Positions 43,884 to 53,739 of a stretch of 64,000 bases of DNA are shown here, one piece after another. Every line of letters starts with the position of its first letter. Position 1 is the first letter of the stretch. The stretch is taken from contig JAAELO010000386.1 of the NCBI GenBank assembly GCA_024226555.1, positions 41,526 to 105,525 on the forward strand. The letters run 5' to 3'. This stretch comes from Desulfobacterales bacterium (GTDB taxonomy: Bacteria > Desulfobacterota > Desulfobacteria > Desulfobacterales > JAAELO01). Under the pieces are notes generated by a model. The model made no database searches, was not told where the DNA came from, and saw only the letters and a program-made list of their open reading frames with translations. The translations under genes were made by a program, and so were the position numbers.

Positions 43884-44759
43884 GTGATTCGAGCGTTTCA
43901 GAAAGAGTATCTTGCCAATCGTTACAAGGTTTTAAATCTAATTGGTAAAGGCACCACTAGTTATATATATAAAGCTTATGATACTAAAATAAAAAAGCTT
44001 GTCGCCATAAAATGTCTACCGGAATTTAATTATCAGGATGTTTTGATTTTAAAAAGAGAATTTCGCAACATTTCAGACTGGTCACATAACAACCTTGTCG
44101 AGTTCTATGATCTGTATATACAAGAGCAGACAATCTTTTTTACAATGGAATGGATTAATGGATTTAGTTATTATCATTCGATATGGGGCAGGGATTTTTT
44201 TTGCAATAAATCTGCTGATTATAATTTTTTAAGAGAAATCTTCATACAGCTCACTAAAGGAATCCAGTTTCTTCATAGTTTAGGAATATTACACAGGGAC
44301 ATAAAGCCTGACAATATAATGGTTGATTCAAAAAGAGCTATCCTTATTGATTTTGGACTCTCGAGAAATTTTTTTAAATATATTCCTGAATGGGATAATT
44401 TAGCTGAAATTGATGGAACATTTGCATATATGCCACCTGAAGTATTAAAGGGCAAAGCGCCTTCTACTGCTTCTGACTGGTATAGCTTAGGAGTTGTTTT
44501 ATATGAATCTCTTACAGGAAAACTTCCTGATGTTATTTTGGGTTTTGATCCTACCCCCCCAATTTCATTAGTCCCCGATATTCCAGAAGATTTGAATGAA
44601 ATCACCCTACAACTACTCTATAGAGATGAGAATAAACGTCCATCAGGTCATGAGATTGTTAAAAAACTTAAAAGTTCTTTTTCGTTTTTAGATTTCGCCG
44701 CATCTGACTATCCAACAAATAGTATCTATTCGAAAAAAAACAGAGATTTTTTTTTTTAA
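43884..44759 (+). CDS. Ser/Thr protein kinase domain (5' part of an interrupted kinase-ATPase gene)
   Basis: AAGGA lies seven bases before a GTG at 43884; an in-frame TTG at 43881 is closer than usual. The frame encodes a complete protein kinase: glycine loop IGKGTTSYIYKA, lysine in VAIKC, catalytic ILHRDIKPDN, LIDFGLSR and YMPPEVL. It ends in FFF-stop at a run of 11 T (44747-44757). The next frame continues immediately with an ATPase, so the intact gene is of the kinase plus AAA/STAND type (PknK-like). It starts divergently from the tail operon and shares its control region. It may sense a signal and modify the sigma-54-type activator encoded beyond it. Confidence 0.85.
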   Translation: MIRAFQKEYLANRYKVLNLIGKGTTSYIYKAYDTKIKKLVAIKCLPEFNYQDVLILKREFRNISDWSHNNLVEFYDLYIQEQTIFFTMEWINGFSYYHSIWGRDFFCNKSADYNFLREIFIQLTKGIQFLHSLGILHRDIKPDNIMVDSKRAILIDFGLSRNFFKYIPEWDNLAEIDGTFAYMPPEVLKGKAPSTASDWYSLGVVLYESLTGKLPDVILGFDPTPPISLVPDIPEDLNEITLQLLYRDENKRPSGHEIVKKLKSSFSFLDFAASDYPTNSIYSKKNRDFFF

Positions 44760-45742
44760 ATAATAATAATAAAAATCTCTTAATTTTAATAGAGGGTGCG
44801 CCTGGAATTGGTAAAACTTATTTTACTGAAAAACGAATAAAAGTAGAAGCAAAAGAGCGAGGAGCTCTGATTCTTCGCTCTAAATGTTCGCTTTATGAAA
44901 ATATTAAATATAATGCAATAGACGGACTAATCGATGAGCTGATGCAGTATATAAAAAAGACAGGATATGACCTGGAAAACATTTATGGTTCAATTGATCA
45001 AATAGTTTTTAATGGGTTTTATAATAAAGATAGTTATGAAAAAAAATCCAGGCTAAGTACTATAGTAGATATATTAAATTTTATTAATGAAATCAGACCT
45101 ATTGTAATATTTATTGATAATTTTCAATGGTCAGATTCTGAAAGTATTACCTTCATTGCAGAACTGATTTGGCGCTCCAACGGATTTATGTTTATGTTAA
45201 ATTTCCGAAAAGGCGAAAATGAAACCTATCTATCCCTAAGAAAACGTATCCAGTATAGAAGTAATAACCTTATAGTAAAAAAAATAAAATTGAGACCATT
45301 TAATAAAAAAAAAGCGGGAAGGGTTGCAGATTTCTTTCTTTTTAATAGTTTAAATAAAAATCAGGTTGTTATGGAGAGCTCAGGAATTCCATATTTTGTA
45401 AATGTTCTTTCAAAGTTTGTAAACTATTTGGGAACTTCTAAAACCAATAATTTGTTATCAGGTTTTATCTATGCAACCCTTAAGGAACTTCCCATTGAAG
45501 CTCGTTTAATTGTAGAATTTGCGGCTGTAAAAGGACAATCACTTGGATATCTGCAAACATTAAAAACTTTGGATATTAAAAAAAATAAAGAAAATCTTAT
45601 TAGAGTACTAATAAAAAAACGCCTTTTGAAACATACTATTAAAAAAAGTATCTCTGAATTCCGTATTTATAATAAGCTAATAAAAGAGTGTATTCTTGAT
45701 TCAATGACTATTGAAGCTAAAAACTATTATGGGAATCTCTAA
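44756..45742 (+). pseudogene. AAA/STAND ATPase domain of the kinase gene, out of frame and truncated
   Basis: The frame directly behind the T run reads NNNNKNLLILIEGAPGIGKT (Walker A, 44795-44818) and later IVIFIDNFQWSDSES (Walker B), followed by winged-helix-like segments. In PknK-like proteins hundreds of residues of TPR and GAF follow. Here the frame ends after YYGNL because a MITE left end (GGGAATCTCTAA, from 45731) supplies the stop codon. A run of 12 or 9 T instead of 11 would join both frames. No own start or ribosome site is evident for the ATPase. Confidence 0.75.
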
Positions 45743-45768
45743 AAATACACACCTGCTATTGATTAATA

Positions 45769-45786
45769 AAACCTTTGTAAAGGTTT
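45769..45786. terminator. Hairpin AAACCTTT-GT-AAAGGTTT between convergent genes
   Basis: A perfect 8-bp stem overlaps the stop codon of the minus-strand activator gene; T-rich DNA (ATACTTTTTCTTTTTC) follows on the plus strand. It is probably the terminator of the kinase gene. Confidence 0.5.
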
Positions 45787-47293
45787 ATAATACTTTTTCT
45801 TTTTCAATGCTGTTTCTGACTAAATGAAATGATTTGATAAGGTTATTTAACTGGGATCTCGATATATCTATATCCTTAGCTGTTTTTGAAATATTCCAGT
45901 TCTGAGCCTCAAGATTCTGTTTTAAATATTTTTTTTGAAACAAAAGGGTAGCCTCTTTAAAACCCGATTTAATGTCACTTTTATCGGAGTATGAACTCAA
46001 AGGTAAATGATTAATCAAAACTTTTTTTTTGCCTTCAATAATTGCTTTGACTATGGCACTTTCAATTGTATGTTCTAATTCTCTAATATTGCCATTCCAT
46101 TTTTTTCTATAGAAAATATTTAAAACATGTTTTGAAATTTCAACTTCTGGAAAGTCATGTTTTTTACAACTCTCTTTGCAAAAAAAGCTTGAAAGAATTT
46201 CAATGTCTGACTTTCTTTCAAACAGTGATGGCAGATGAATTGAAAAAACATTAATACGGTAATATAAATCTTCACGAAATTTTTTCTGTATTATAGCTTG
46301 TTCAAGATTTATATTAGTTGCAGTTATGATTCTTAAATCTGCTTTCAAAGGTTCTGATGAACCAAGGGGATAATAAAAACCCGATTGCAACAGCTGTAGT
46401 AATTTAGCCTGTACTGTAATTGGGAGCTCTCCTATTTCGTCTAAAAACAGTGTGCCACCATTTGCTGCAGCAATTTTCCCTAAAATTGGGCTTGTTGCGC
46501 TGGAATGTCCACCTTTAAGGGAACCAAACAATTCATTTTCTATTAGTGTTTCAGGCAAAGCTGCACAATTTAATTCAACAAAAGGTTTGTCTTTCCTTAA
46601 ACTGTTTTGATGAATAACCTTAGCAATTTGTGTTTTACCAGTTCCTGTCTCCCCAGTAATGAGAATACTGATATTAAGAGGTGCTACCATTATTGAAGTT
46701 TTTAATACCTCTTTAAGAGCTTTACTATCTCCAATAATTCCATTAGTATCATATTTTTTCTTCAGGTAATCAATGTCTTCCAGATTTTGAGATAGTTTAT
46801 CCTGATAAATTTTTTCAACTAAAGGTACTATCTGATTTACAATTAGTTTGGCATCTCTAATATGTTCTTCAGAATCAACCCTGAACCCACTATCTCCTTG
46901 CAAATAAAGAACCCCCGCAACTTTGTCTGTATGTATAGGTACACATAAAACAGATTCTATTTTAGCAGATTGCACACTTTTTCTTGATCCAAAACGAGGG
47001 TCTGTAACAGCTGAGTACGTCTGAACAATTTTACGTTTTTTTAAAACTTCAAATATTATCCCTTTGGAAATTGTATTACGAATATTCTTAATTTGCTTGC
47101 TGTTAAAACTATCCTCCGCACAGATAATATTATTATGTTCATCCTTAAGTTCTATGTATCCCTGTTTAGCATTTGTTATTGAAACAAATATTTTCAATAA
47201 TCTTTTAAGAAAAATATCAGGATTTTTTTTGCGTTCAACAAAAAGAAGATGATGATAAAGTTTATTTTGAAGTTCTATTTGCAAATGGCCCAT
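45785..47293 (-). CDS. GAF-AAA+ enhancer-binding-type regulator with altered GAFTGA loop
   Basis: The 502-residue protein has a GAF domain (about 30-165), AAA+ with Walker A GETGTGKT (214-221), Walker B TLFLDEIG (281-288), REDLYYRINVF and a C-terminal helix-turn-helix (AKDIDISRSQLNNLIKSF). The loop that touches sigma-54 should read GAFTGA but here reads GGHSSA (261-266), in a context (ELFGSLKGG) otherwise conserved. Similar GAF regulators act with Ser/Thr kinases in myxobacteria and type VI clusters. Given the sigma-54 promoter of the tail operon, it is the best candidate for its regulator, but the loop change makes direct activation uncertain. It is convergent with the kinase gene. Confidence 0.8.
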   Translation of the reverse strand: MGHLQIELQNKLYHHLLFVERKKNPDIFLKRLLKIFVSITNAKQGYIELKDEHNNIICAEDSFNSKQIKNIRNTISKGIIFEVLKKRKIVQTYSAVTDPRFGSRKSVQSAKIESVLCVPIHTDKVAGVLYLQGDSGFRVDSEEHIRDAKLIVNQIVPLVEKIYQDKLSQNLEDIDYLKKKYDTNGIIGDSKALKEVLKTSIMVAPLNISILITGETGTGKTQIAKVIHQNSLRKDKPFVELNCAALPETLIENELFGSLKGGHSSATSPILGKIAAANGGTLFLDEIGELPITVQAKLLQLLQSGFYYPLGSSEPLKADLRIITATNINLEQAIIQKKFREDLYYRINVFSIHLPSLFERKSDIEILSSFFCKESCKKHDFPEVEISKHVLNIFYRKKWNGNIRELEHTIESAIVKAIIEGKKKVLINHLPLSSYSDKSDIKSGFKEATLLFQKKYLKQNLEAQNWNISKTAKDIDISRSQLNNLIKSFHLVRNSIEKEKVL

Positions 47294-47857
47294 TAGGTCT
47301 ATCCATATTCACTGAAAATAAATACTATCTTTAAGTAAATTAATTGATTTATTCTATCTAATTTAACAAATAATAAACATTAAATTTAAGAAAAACTAAA
47401 TTTCTAAGAATAACTCTATATTTTCAAAACTTATAAATTTAACAAAATCCAACTGAAGAACTAATTTAAGAAAGTTTTATGGACTTAACACTTCTTTGTC
47501 AACACCAATAATAAATTTTTTGTATTAATTAAGTTAGTTTACACAAAATAATTAATTACCTTTTCCAGATAATTATTTGTTATTCAATAAACAGCCATGA
47601 TTATTGCTCATATTTTATTTTGAGTGTAGATTTGTATGATTTATTTAATATTAGTTCCTAAATCATTTATATTTATGGCCGTAATTACATTTATAAGAAT
47701 AAGTTAAAAGGAATATCTAAATGTACTGGTAAATTAAACAGAGGCCTTAAAATAGTTAAGGAAAAAGCAATTTATAAAAAATTGTTAGATCATTATTCTT
47801 TTCCAGATCATTTCGCCATAAATTGAAAATCTGTTCAATTTTCTAAAAAAATCATAT

Positions 47858-47980
47858 GGGAACCTCAATGCTAAAGGTTATCTCAAAAACATTATAAAGA
47901 ATACTTTTTGTTGTAAATAGCATGGATTCCCGACTCAAATTGGTTTAAAAAGACAAACCAAATTACGACCAGTCTTTTTT
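47858..47980. repeat. MITE left end plus GGATTCCCGACTC repeat
   Basis: GGGAACCTCAATGCTAAAG at 47858 leads into TATCTCAAAAACATTATAAAG, CATGGATTCCCGACTCAAATT and a GGTTT...AAACC hairpin, as at 24926-25020. The surrounding gene-free stretch 47294-48224 is very AT-rich and holds no further feature I can support. Confidence 0.55.
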
Positions 47981-48224
47981 TTAATGAATATGTTTATCAA
48001 ACTTTTCAAAAGTTTGCCGGCTGTATGTTTTTTTCTTCTTTTTTAATTTTGAGATGGCTTCTAATAGTTTCAACAGTTTTTATGTCACATTTTACGATTT
48101 GTTACAGGCCTTCGCCGATAAACTTTATGGTTTAGAAAAAGAAATAAACAATTTAGTTCTTAATTTTTTACTGTTTGTTTTTTGTGTTATTTGATAAATA
48201 TCTTAAATTTAATAATTACGAAGG

Positions 48225-50546
48225 TTGGTTGGTATAAAGATCAGAGAATCACAAAATGTCATCTTAACTTTGGAAGAAGCATCAATTAATAATTATATGA
48301 AAAGAGAAATTGAGTTACTTGCTCCCGGTGGGGACATAGATTCCATAAAAGCAGCTGTTTTGGCTGGAGCAGATGCGATATACTGCGGCTTGAACAGATT
48401 TAATGCCAGAAACAGGGCAACAAATATAGATTTTGAAGATCTTTATAAGGTCTTAAGTTTTGCACATAGAAACAATTGCAAAGTTTTTCTAACTCTTAAT
48501 ATAATCATTGTTGGAAATGAAATTCCGGCACTTATAAAGCTACTCAATCAACTGGTTAATACCAGTATAGATGGAGTAATCGTTCAGGATTTGGGGTTGT
48601 TCTATATACTTTCCAATTATTACAAAAAACTTAAAATTCATGCCTCAACTCAGCTAACAATACATAATGAAGGACAGATAAACTTTTTAAATGTACTTAA
48701 CATTGAGCGGGTAAATCTTTGCAGAGAGTTAAATATTGACGAAATAAAAGAATTAACTTTGGTTTCCCATAAAAACAATATCTCAACAGAAGTATTTGTC
48801 CATGGTTCATATTGCACCGGTTTTTCAGGATTATGTTATATGAGTTCTGTTTCATCCGGAAACTCAGGAAATCGGGGAAGATGTAGCCAACCATGCAGGG
48901 ATCGATACTTCACTACGAAAGAAGGCAAAGATTATCCCCTGAACTTAAAGGATAATTCAGCATTTTTTGACTTGAGGAAACTACATAATGCAGGAGTTGA
49001 TTCATTAAAGATTGAGGGACGGATAAAGGGTTTTGATTATGTCTATACAGTGGTAAATTGCTGGAAGGAACATATTTTATTATTTTTAAAGCATGATAAG
49101 CTAAGTGAAGATAGAAGTGATCTTTATAAGGTTTTTAACAGGGATTTTTCAAGCTCTTTTTTGAAGGGAGATATCAATAAAGATATGTTTATTGATAATC
49201 CACGTGACAACTCTATTAAAAGCCTTTCTGAGGCTAATAATTATTCATCAGATGAAGAAATGGTTAGGGAGCGTGAACAGTACTATAATGAAAAAGAAGA
49301 AATTTTTAATAGTGTTCAGGAGAGAGTTAAATCATTTGAACTAACTAAAGATCCCATACTAATATATGCCTCAGGCAAAGATGGATATCCATTAAAATTC
49401 CTGATAAAAACACTGGATATTACATTTACAGTAAGTTCAGAAATCAATCTTGCCAAAACAAACAGTAAAAGCAAAGGGCTTGATTATGATGAGTTCTTAA
49501 AAAGATTTAGTGGCCTAAAAAACACAGAATACTACATTGAACATATGAAAGTGGACGATCTTGAAAGTAATTTGTTTCTACCATATAAAGAACTAACGAT
49601 TATCACGAGAAAGATTTTAACAATATTAAATGGTTCAAAGGAAAAGGTTGTCCCAATAAATATTCCTGTTCTAAAGAGGGAAAAAACAACAAAAACTGAA
49701 CCAACTCTTTCTGTGTTAATTTCCTCTGAAAAAGATTTAAATGAATGTAAAAAGAGTAACGTAAATCTATATTTTCAACTACCAAGTTGCCTAAAAGGCC
49801 AATATTCTGAACTTGCAGATCTTTTTTTGGAGAACAATACACTAATTCCATGGTTTCCATCTTTGTTAATTGAAGAAAATTATAATGATGCCGTTAAGTT
49901 TCTTCTCCATGTTAAACCCAAACAGATTGTAACAAATAATACAGGAATAGCATATGAAGCATATAAAAAAGGAATTTCCTGGATAGGGGGACCATATTTA
50001 AATATTGTGAATTCATTTAGCCTTCTTTGTTTAAAAGAAAAATTCAATTGTGCTGGTGCATTTATCTCAAATGAGATCAGTAAAAAACAGATAAAGAGCA
50101 TAAAAGTTCCGGAAAATTTCTACCTTTACTATAGTATTTATCATCCCATATTACTTATGACCAGCAGGCAGTGTCTACACCACCAGGTTACAGGATGCGA
50201 CAAAGAAAGTATTGATGATGATTGTATTCAGAACTGTAATAAATCTTCATCCATAACCAATTTAAAAAAGGATTCTCTTTACATTAAAAAGACAAAGGGG
50301 AACTACCATTCGATTTATAACAGTAAAAATTGCATTAACACAGATGTTGTGACAGATTTTCCTGATACTTTTACAAGCTTTCTCATAGATTTAAGGGATA
50401 TCAAAACCGAAACTAAAATTAATACGGATAAACCTGAACTGATAAAAATTTTTGAAAAACTTGTAAATGGTAATCCAAATGCAAAAAAGAAAATTGATAA
50501 GATTATTCAAAATTCAACTCATACTCAATATAGAAAAGGCATTTAG
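48225..50546 (+). CDS. U32 family protein (RlhA/TrhP-like RNA hydroxylation factor)
   Basis: The U32 signature begins at the internal ATG (48297): MKREIELLAPGGDIDSIKAA, then GADAIYCGLNRFNARNRA and ASTQLTIHNEGQINFL. Cysteine-rich motifs GSYCTGFSGLCYMSS and NRGRCSQPCRDRY are typical iron-sulfur ligands of this family. The mid part resembles DUF3656 and the C-terminus has RQCLHHQVTGCDKES. At about 750 residues it is closer in length to RlhA (23S rRNA C2501 hydroxylation) than to TrhP. The listed start is a TTG at 48225; the ATG at 48297 agrees with family N-termini but also lacks a clear ribosome site. Confidence 0.8.
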   Translation: MVGIKIRESQNVILTLEEASINNYMKREIELLAPGGDIDSIKAAVLAGADAIYCGLNRFNARNRATNIDFEDLYKVLSFAHRNNCKVFLTLNIIIVGNEIPALIKLLNQLVNTSIDGVIVQDLGLFYILSNYYKKLKIHASTQLTIHNEGQINFLNVLNIERVNLCRELNIDEIKELTLVSHKNNISTEVFVHGSYCTGFSGLCYMSSVSSGNSGNRGRCSQPCRDRYFTTKEGKDYPLNLKDNSAFFDLRKLHNAGVDSLKIEGRIKGFDYVYTVVNCWKEHILLFLKHDKLSEDRSDLYKVFNRDFSSSFLKGDINKDMFIDNPRDNSIKSLSEANNYSSDEEMVREREQYYNEKEEIFNSVQERVKSFELTKDPILIYASGKDGYPLKFLIKTLDITFTVSSEINLAKTNSKSKGLDYDEFLKRFSGLKNTEYYIEHMKVDDLESNLFLPYKELTIITRKILTILNGSKEKVVPINIPVLKREKTTKTEPTLSVLISSEKDLNECKKSNVNLYFQLPSCLKGQYSELADLFLENNTLIPWFPSLLIEENYNDAVKFLLHVKPKQIVTNNTGIAYEAYKKGISWIGGPYLNIVNSFSLLCLKEKFNCAGAFISNEISKKQIKSIKVPENFYLYYSIYHPILLMTSRQCLHHQVTGCDKESIDDDCIQNCNKSSSITNLKKDSLYIKKTKGNYHSIYNSKNCINTDVVTDFPDTFTSFLIDLRDIKTETKINTDKPELIKIFEKLVNGNPNAKKKIDKIIQNSTHTQYRKGI

Positions 50547-50558
50547 AGCCCTCTGTCA

Positions 50559-50645
50559 TTGGTGGAATGTCACAAATTGAAAATAAAGCAAAACCCTATG
50601 GATTCCTGACTCAAATTTAGGAATAAAAACCTTTTTTATTATAGG
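50559..50645. repeat. GGATTCCTGACTC repeat, short copy
   Basis: GGAATGTCACAAATTGAAAATAAAGC and ATGGATTCCTGACTCAAATTTAGG match blocks of 24965-25050. It fills the gap between two convergent genes. Confidence 0.55.
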
Positions 50646-50660
50646 GCGATGAATTTTCTT

Positions 50661-52223
50661 TTAAAAATCGTGAAAATCATCATTAAATGGAATTATTTGA
50701 TGGGGTTTAACTTCATCATTGAAAGTGTGTAGAGTTGTTTCCCTAACTGGGTTGTATTGTTCCGGTTTTGGTTCTATAGATTCATTGGGTTCATACCCAT
50801 GTTCAATCTTTCCTCCAACAAGAGTCATTAATGAATTCACAGCTGATTTCATCTGTATAGCCTGAGCATTCATCTCTTCCGATGTTGAGGCAGCCCCTTC
50901 TGCACTGGCTGCATTTTGCTGAACAACCTTGTCCATTTCTGCTATTGCCCTGTTAATCTGTTCTATTCCTTCAGATTGCTCACCAGATGCTGTTGATATC
51001 TCACTTACAAGCAATCCAACTTTACCTGTACTTTCTACAATCTCAACAAAAGCTTCATTTGCGGTTTCAACAGATTTTGTACCCTCATTAATTTTTCCAA
51101 CTGTATCTTTAATCATTTCAGTTGTGTTCTTTGTCGCATCTGCAGCTCGAATTGCAAGAGTTCTAACTTCATCAGCAACAACAGCAAAACCTGCTCCGGC
51201 CTCTCCTGCACTAGCCGATTCAACAGCAGCATTAAGAGCCAGAAGGTTTGTTTGAAATGCAATTTCATCTATTGTTTTTATAATCTTAAATGTCTCTTCA
51301 CTTGCGTTACTAATCTCTTCCATTGAAACTATTAGTTTTCCCATTGAATCATTCGCACTTGAAATAATGCTATTGACATCAACCATGAGGTTGTTTGACT
51401 GATCTGCATTCTCAGCATTTCTCTTTGTCATTGAGGACATCTCTTCCATGGATGAAGAAGTTTCCTCAATAGATGCAGCCTGTTCAGATGCCCCTTCTGC
51501 CAGGGTTTGACTGGAGGCTGAAACTTCACTTGAACCAGCTGCAACCTGATCTGCACTTGAGTGTATTAAGGATATTGCTTTATTAAGAGCTGTTGCAACG
51601 GAACTAATAAGAAGAAAACCTAATAATAGTAGAATAATTATTGTAACAGGGATGGCAATCATAAAAAAGCCATTTGTTGTTTGTACTAAATCAGTAAATG
51701 CCTTAGATCTGGTTTTTGTTTGACTGTTAAGCTCACTTGACAGATTTGTTAAAGCTTTTAGGTATGGATTATCATCAATTTTTATTACTGAATCGATCTC
51801 TTTTACCTCTCGCCCACTATCAATTAATTCTTTTGCTGTTTGAGTTGCAGCTCTGTATTTTTCGACCATCTCTTCTATTTTTTTTAATGATTTAATCTCA
51901 ATAGATGATAAATTGCCAACGCTGTTATAAGCTTCGATGTCTTTGAGAATTGAACCCGCTTTCTTCATATATCTCTTATGGTACTTATTCTGCCCTCTTA
52001 AAACGTAATTCTTAAAAACATGAATAGCTCCACCGTAGCCCATTTGAGAACGAATATTCATCAAATGCGCCTGTTTAACCTGCACACTATCAAGATAATC
52101 TGCCCATTGATTTTTAACTGAATAAAAACTCGTTATGGCTATAGTCCCAATTACAATCATAACCACTATACAAAAACTAATTATGGCAGTTAATTTAGTT
52201 CTTACAGTCATGTTTTTAAACAC
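50661..52223 (-). CDS. Methyl-accepting chemotaxis protein
   Basis: The 520-residue protein has a first membrane helix (about 12-34), a periplasmic four-helix-bundle-like domain (about 35-190) and a second helix (about 190-212). It then has a signalling domain with the conserved hairpin tip [20 protein letters not shown] and [18 protein letters not shown]. The periplasmic part with [18 protein letters not shown] resembles 4HB/PAS-less MCPs of delta-type bacteria. The C-terminal FNDDFHDF is a tether-like tail for CheR/CheB interaction. The start is a GTG at 52223; an ATG at 52211 has better spacing to AAGG. It is a lone gene. Confidence 0.92.
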   Translation of the reverse strand: MFKNMTVRTKLTAIISFCIVVMIVIGTIAITSFYSVKNQWADYLDSVQVKQAHLMNIRSQMGYGGAIHVFKNYVLRGQNKYHKRYMKKAGSILKDIEAYNSVGNLSSIEIKSLKKIEEMVEKYRAATQTAKELIDSGREVKEIDSVIKIDDNPYLKALTNLSSELNSQTKTRSKAFTDLVQTTNGFFMIAIPVTIIILLLLGFLLISSVATALNKAISLIHSSADQVAAGSSEVSASSQTLAEGASEQAASIEETSSSMEEMSSMTKRNAENADQSNNLMVDVNSIISSANDSMGKLIVSMEEISNASEETFKIIKTIDEIAFQTNLLALNAAVESASAGEAGAGFAVVADEVRTLAIRAADATKNTTEMIKDTVGKINEGTKSVETANEAFVEIVESTGKVGLLVSEISTASGEQSEGIEQINRAIAEMDKVVQQNAASAEGAASTSEEMNAQAIQMKSAVNSLMTLVGGKIEHGYEPNESIEPKPEQYNPVRETTLHTFNDEVKPHQIIPFNDDFHDF

Positions 52224-52567
52224 CTTGTTATAGCCCTTTCATGTTTTTAATGAAACTGATTATCTATGATTTAATCAGGCATTTACGACTAAATCGTTAA
52301 AAAACAAAGGTTATAATAATACTTTAGATGGATAGGAAGAATATTTTAGAACATGTTCTAAAATCAGAGATATGTTTAAAAACATTAAACATCCGTTAAT
52401 ATTTTTATTACGGAGAAAAAATATATTTGTCAATATACATATTGTATTTTTAGATACTTATAAAGCATTATCAACATCCTTACTAAATCATTATTTAATC
52501 TAAAGGTGATCTTAATCACTGCATAATACTATGATACAAGGCACCAAGTAAAAAACAATTTAATAAT

Positions 52568-52680
52568 GAAAATCTCTAATAATTTGATTTTTCTTTGATA
52601 AAATTATGTTTATAAAAGCTTTACTTGCCAAAAAATAACGATTATTTTTAGAGGATAATTATCCGTTTTAGAACAAAAGG
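52568..52680. repeat. Diverged MITE-like element
   Basis: GAAAATCTCTAATAATTTGATTTTT at the left, then AAAATAACGATTATTTTTAGAGGA, follow the family pattern but lack a clean right end. The upstream part of 52224-52682 contains a run of AT-rich DNA without recognised features. Confidence 0.4.
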
Positions 52681-52682
52681 CT

Positions 52683-53345
52683 TTAACTTTGTTCGCTCGC
52701 CTCTTTATGAAAATCACCTCTAAATCTACTCAGTTCAAAAAGAGCTGGATAGTACTTTTTATATGAGTTATAAATAGTCTCAAATGGAAGATCTGCGAAG
52801 TGCCCATGATCATTGATATATTCCATATGCTTTTGCCCCTTTTTATCAAAGGGATGAAAAATTGAATCATTTATTCCGTCAAATTCAAGGGGTTTTGTCC
52901 CAAACTTGTCGCACAGAGAGATGTTAAAAGCAGGTGTTGCCTTAACCCATTTTCCATTAATATAAATATCGGTATAACCGTGATAATAAAATATATCCGT
53001 TCCCATCTGTTTTTTTAGATTTTCTGTATTTAAATGGTTTGTAACATCTGCAAAACCAAGGCGTGATGGAATTTTTACAAATCTTAAAAGGGCTGCAAGA
53101 AGTATTGCTTTAGTAACACAATAGCCTTTTTGATTTTGAAGGGTTGAGCTTGCTCTCATCTGCTGTTTATTTGTACTAACTGCATAGGGATCATATAGAA
53201 TCTGGTCACGAACAGCATAGTAAAGGGCAACTGCTTTTTCGCTTTCATCCTCTTTGTCTGTTACAATTTTCTCAGCAAAAGCAGTAACATCTTTATCATC
53301 ACTGTCTATAAAAAAAGTCGGCTCAAGATATTTTGAATCTGGCAT
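52683..53345 (-). CDS. Transglutaminase-like cysteine peptidase domain protein
   Basis: GAGGATGTTAAA precedes the ATG. The 220-residue protein has the transglutaminase-core order: KGYCVTKAILLAALLRFVKI (Cys76), FYYHGYTDIYING (His122) and WVKATPAFNISLC, in which the usual Asp is not visible. The protein has no signal peptide and is a single domain. Members of this group hydrolyse or crosslink amide bonds; the exact substrate is unknown. It lies alone between repeats, downstream of the enolase-superfamily gene. Confidence 0.7.
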   Translation of the reverse strand: MPDSKYLEPTFFIDSDDKDVTAFAEKIVTDKEDESEKAVALYYAVRDQILYDPYAVSTNKQQMRASSTLQNQKGYCVTKAILLAALLRFVKIPSRLGFADVTNHLNTENLKKQMGTDIFYYHGYTDIYINGKWVKATPAFNISLCDKFGTKPLEFDGINDSIFHPFDKKGQKHMEYINDHGHFADLPFETIYNSYKKYYPALFELSRFRGDFHKEASEQS

Positions 53346-53421
53346 TTTAACATCCTCAAGTGAATTTTATAATAAATTCCTTTATAATCCATATATGAGG
53401 GATTTAACAGAATTATATCAA

Positions 53422-53645
53422 GGGAACCTCTAATAATTGGATTTTTGATTCAAAGATAAGGCATGAGAAAAAAATGAGAGTTATTTCAATATTTTCGATT
53501 AAACTATATTATTAGTAAAACATATGGATCCCCGCCTGTGCTGGGAATGACGACCGTTCGTGTTTATATTTGTAAAGTTAAATTTCAAAATATTTTTATA
53601 TAATGAAGAGAAATTGATTTGTGACACAGGGACCTTCTCGACCAA
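53422..53645. repeat. MITE left end joined to GGAATGACGACC repeat
   Basis: GGGAACCTCTAATAATTGGATTTTTGATTCAAAGATAAGGCATGAG is a clear family left half, but no right end follows. It is directly continued by CATATGGATCCCCGCC, CTGGGAATGACGACCG, AAATTGATTTGTGACACAGG and CTTCTCGACC of the second family. It occupies the stretch 53346-53739. Confidence 0.6.
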
Positions 53646-53739
53646 TCTTTTTTTTAAGAATGTTTATCAAAAGTTTGGAACCCAATAGAATAAACATGAT
53701 TTTGGTTTATTCGCTTGCAGTAAGGTTTAATTTGTTAAT

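Noticed and set aside
44942..45742. Independent ATPase gene starting at an internal ATG
   Set aside because: The Walker A motif lies upstream of this ATG, so the true frame starts at the T run; it is the second half of the kinase gene.
45785..47293. Afp15-type AAA+ ATPase of an injection system
   Set aside because: The AAA+ domain is of enhancer-binding type with GAF and HTH domains, so it is a regulator.
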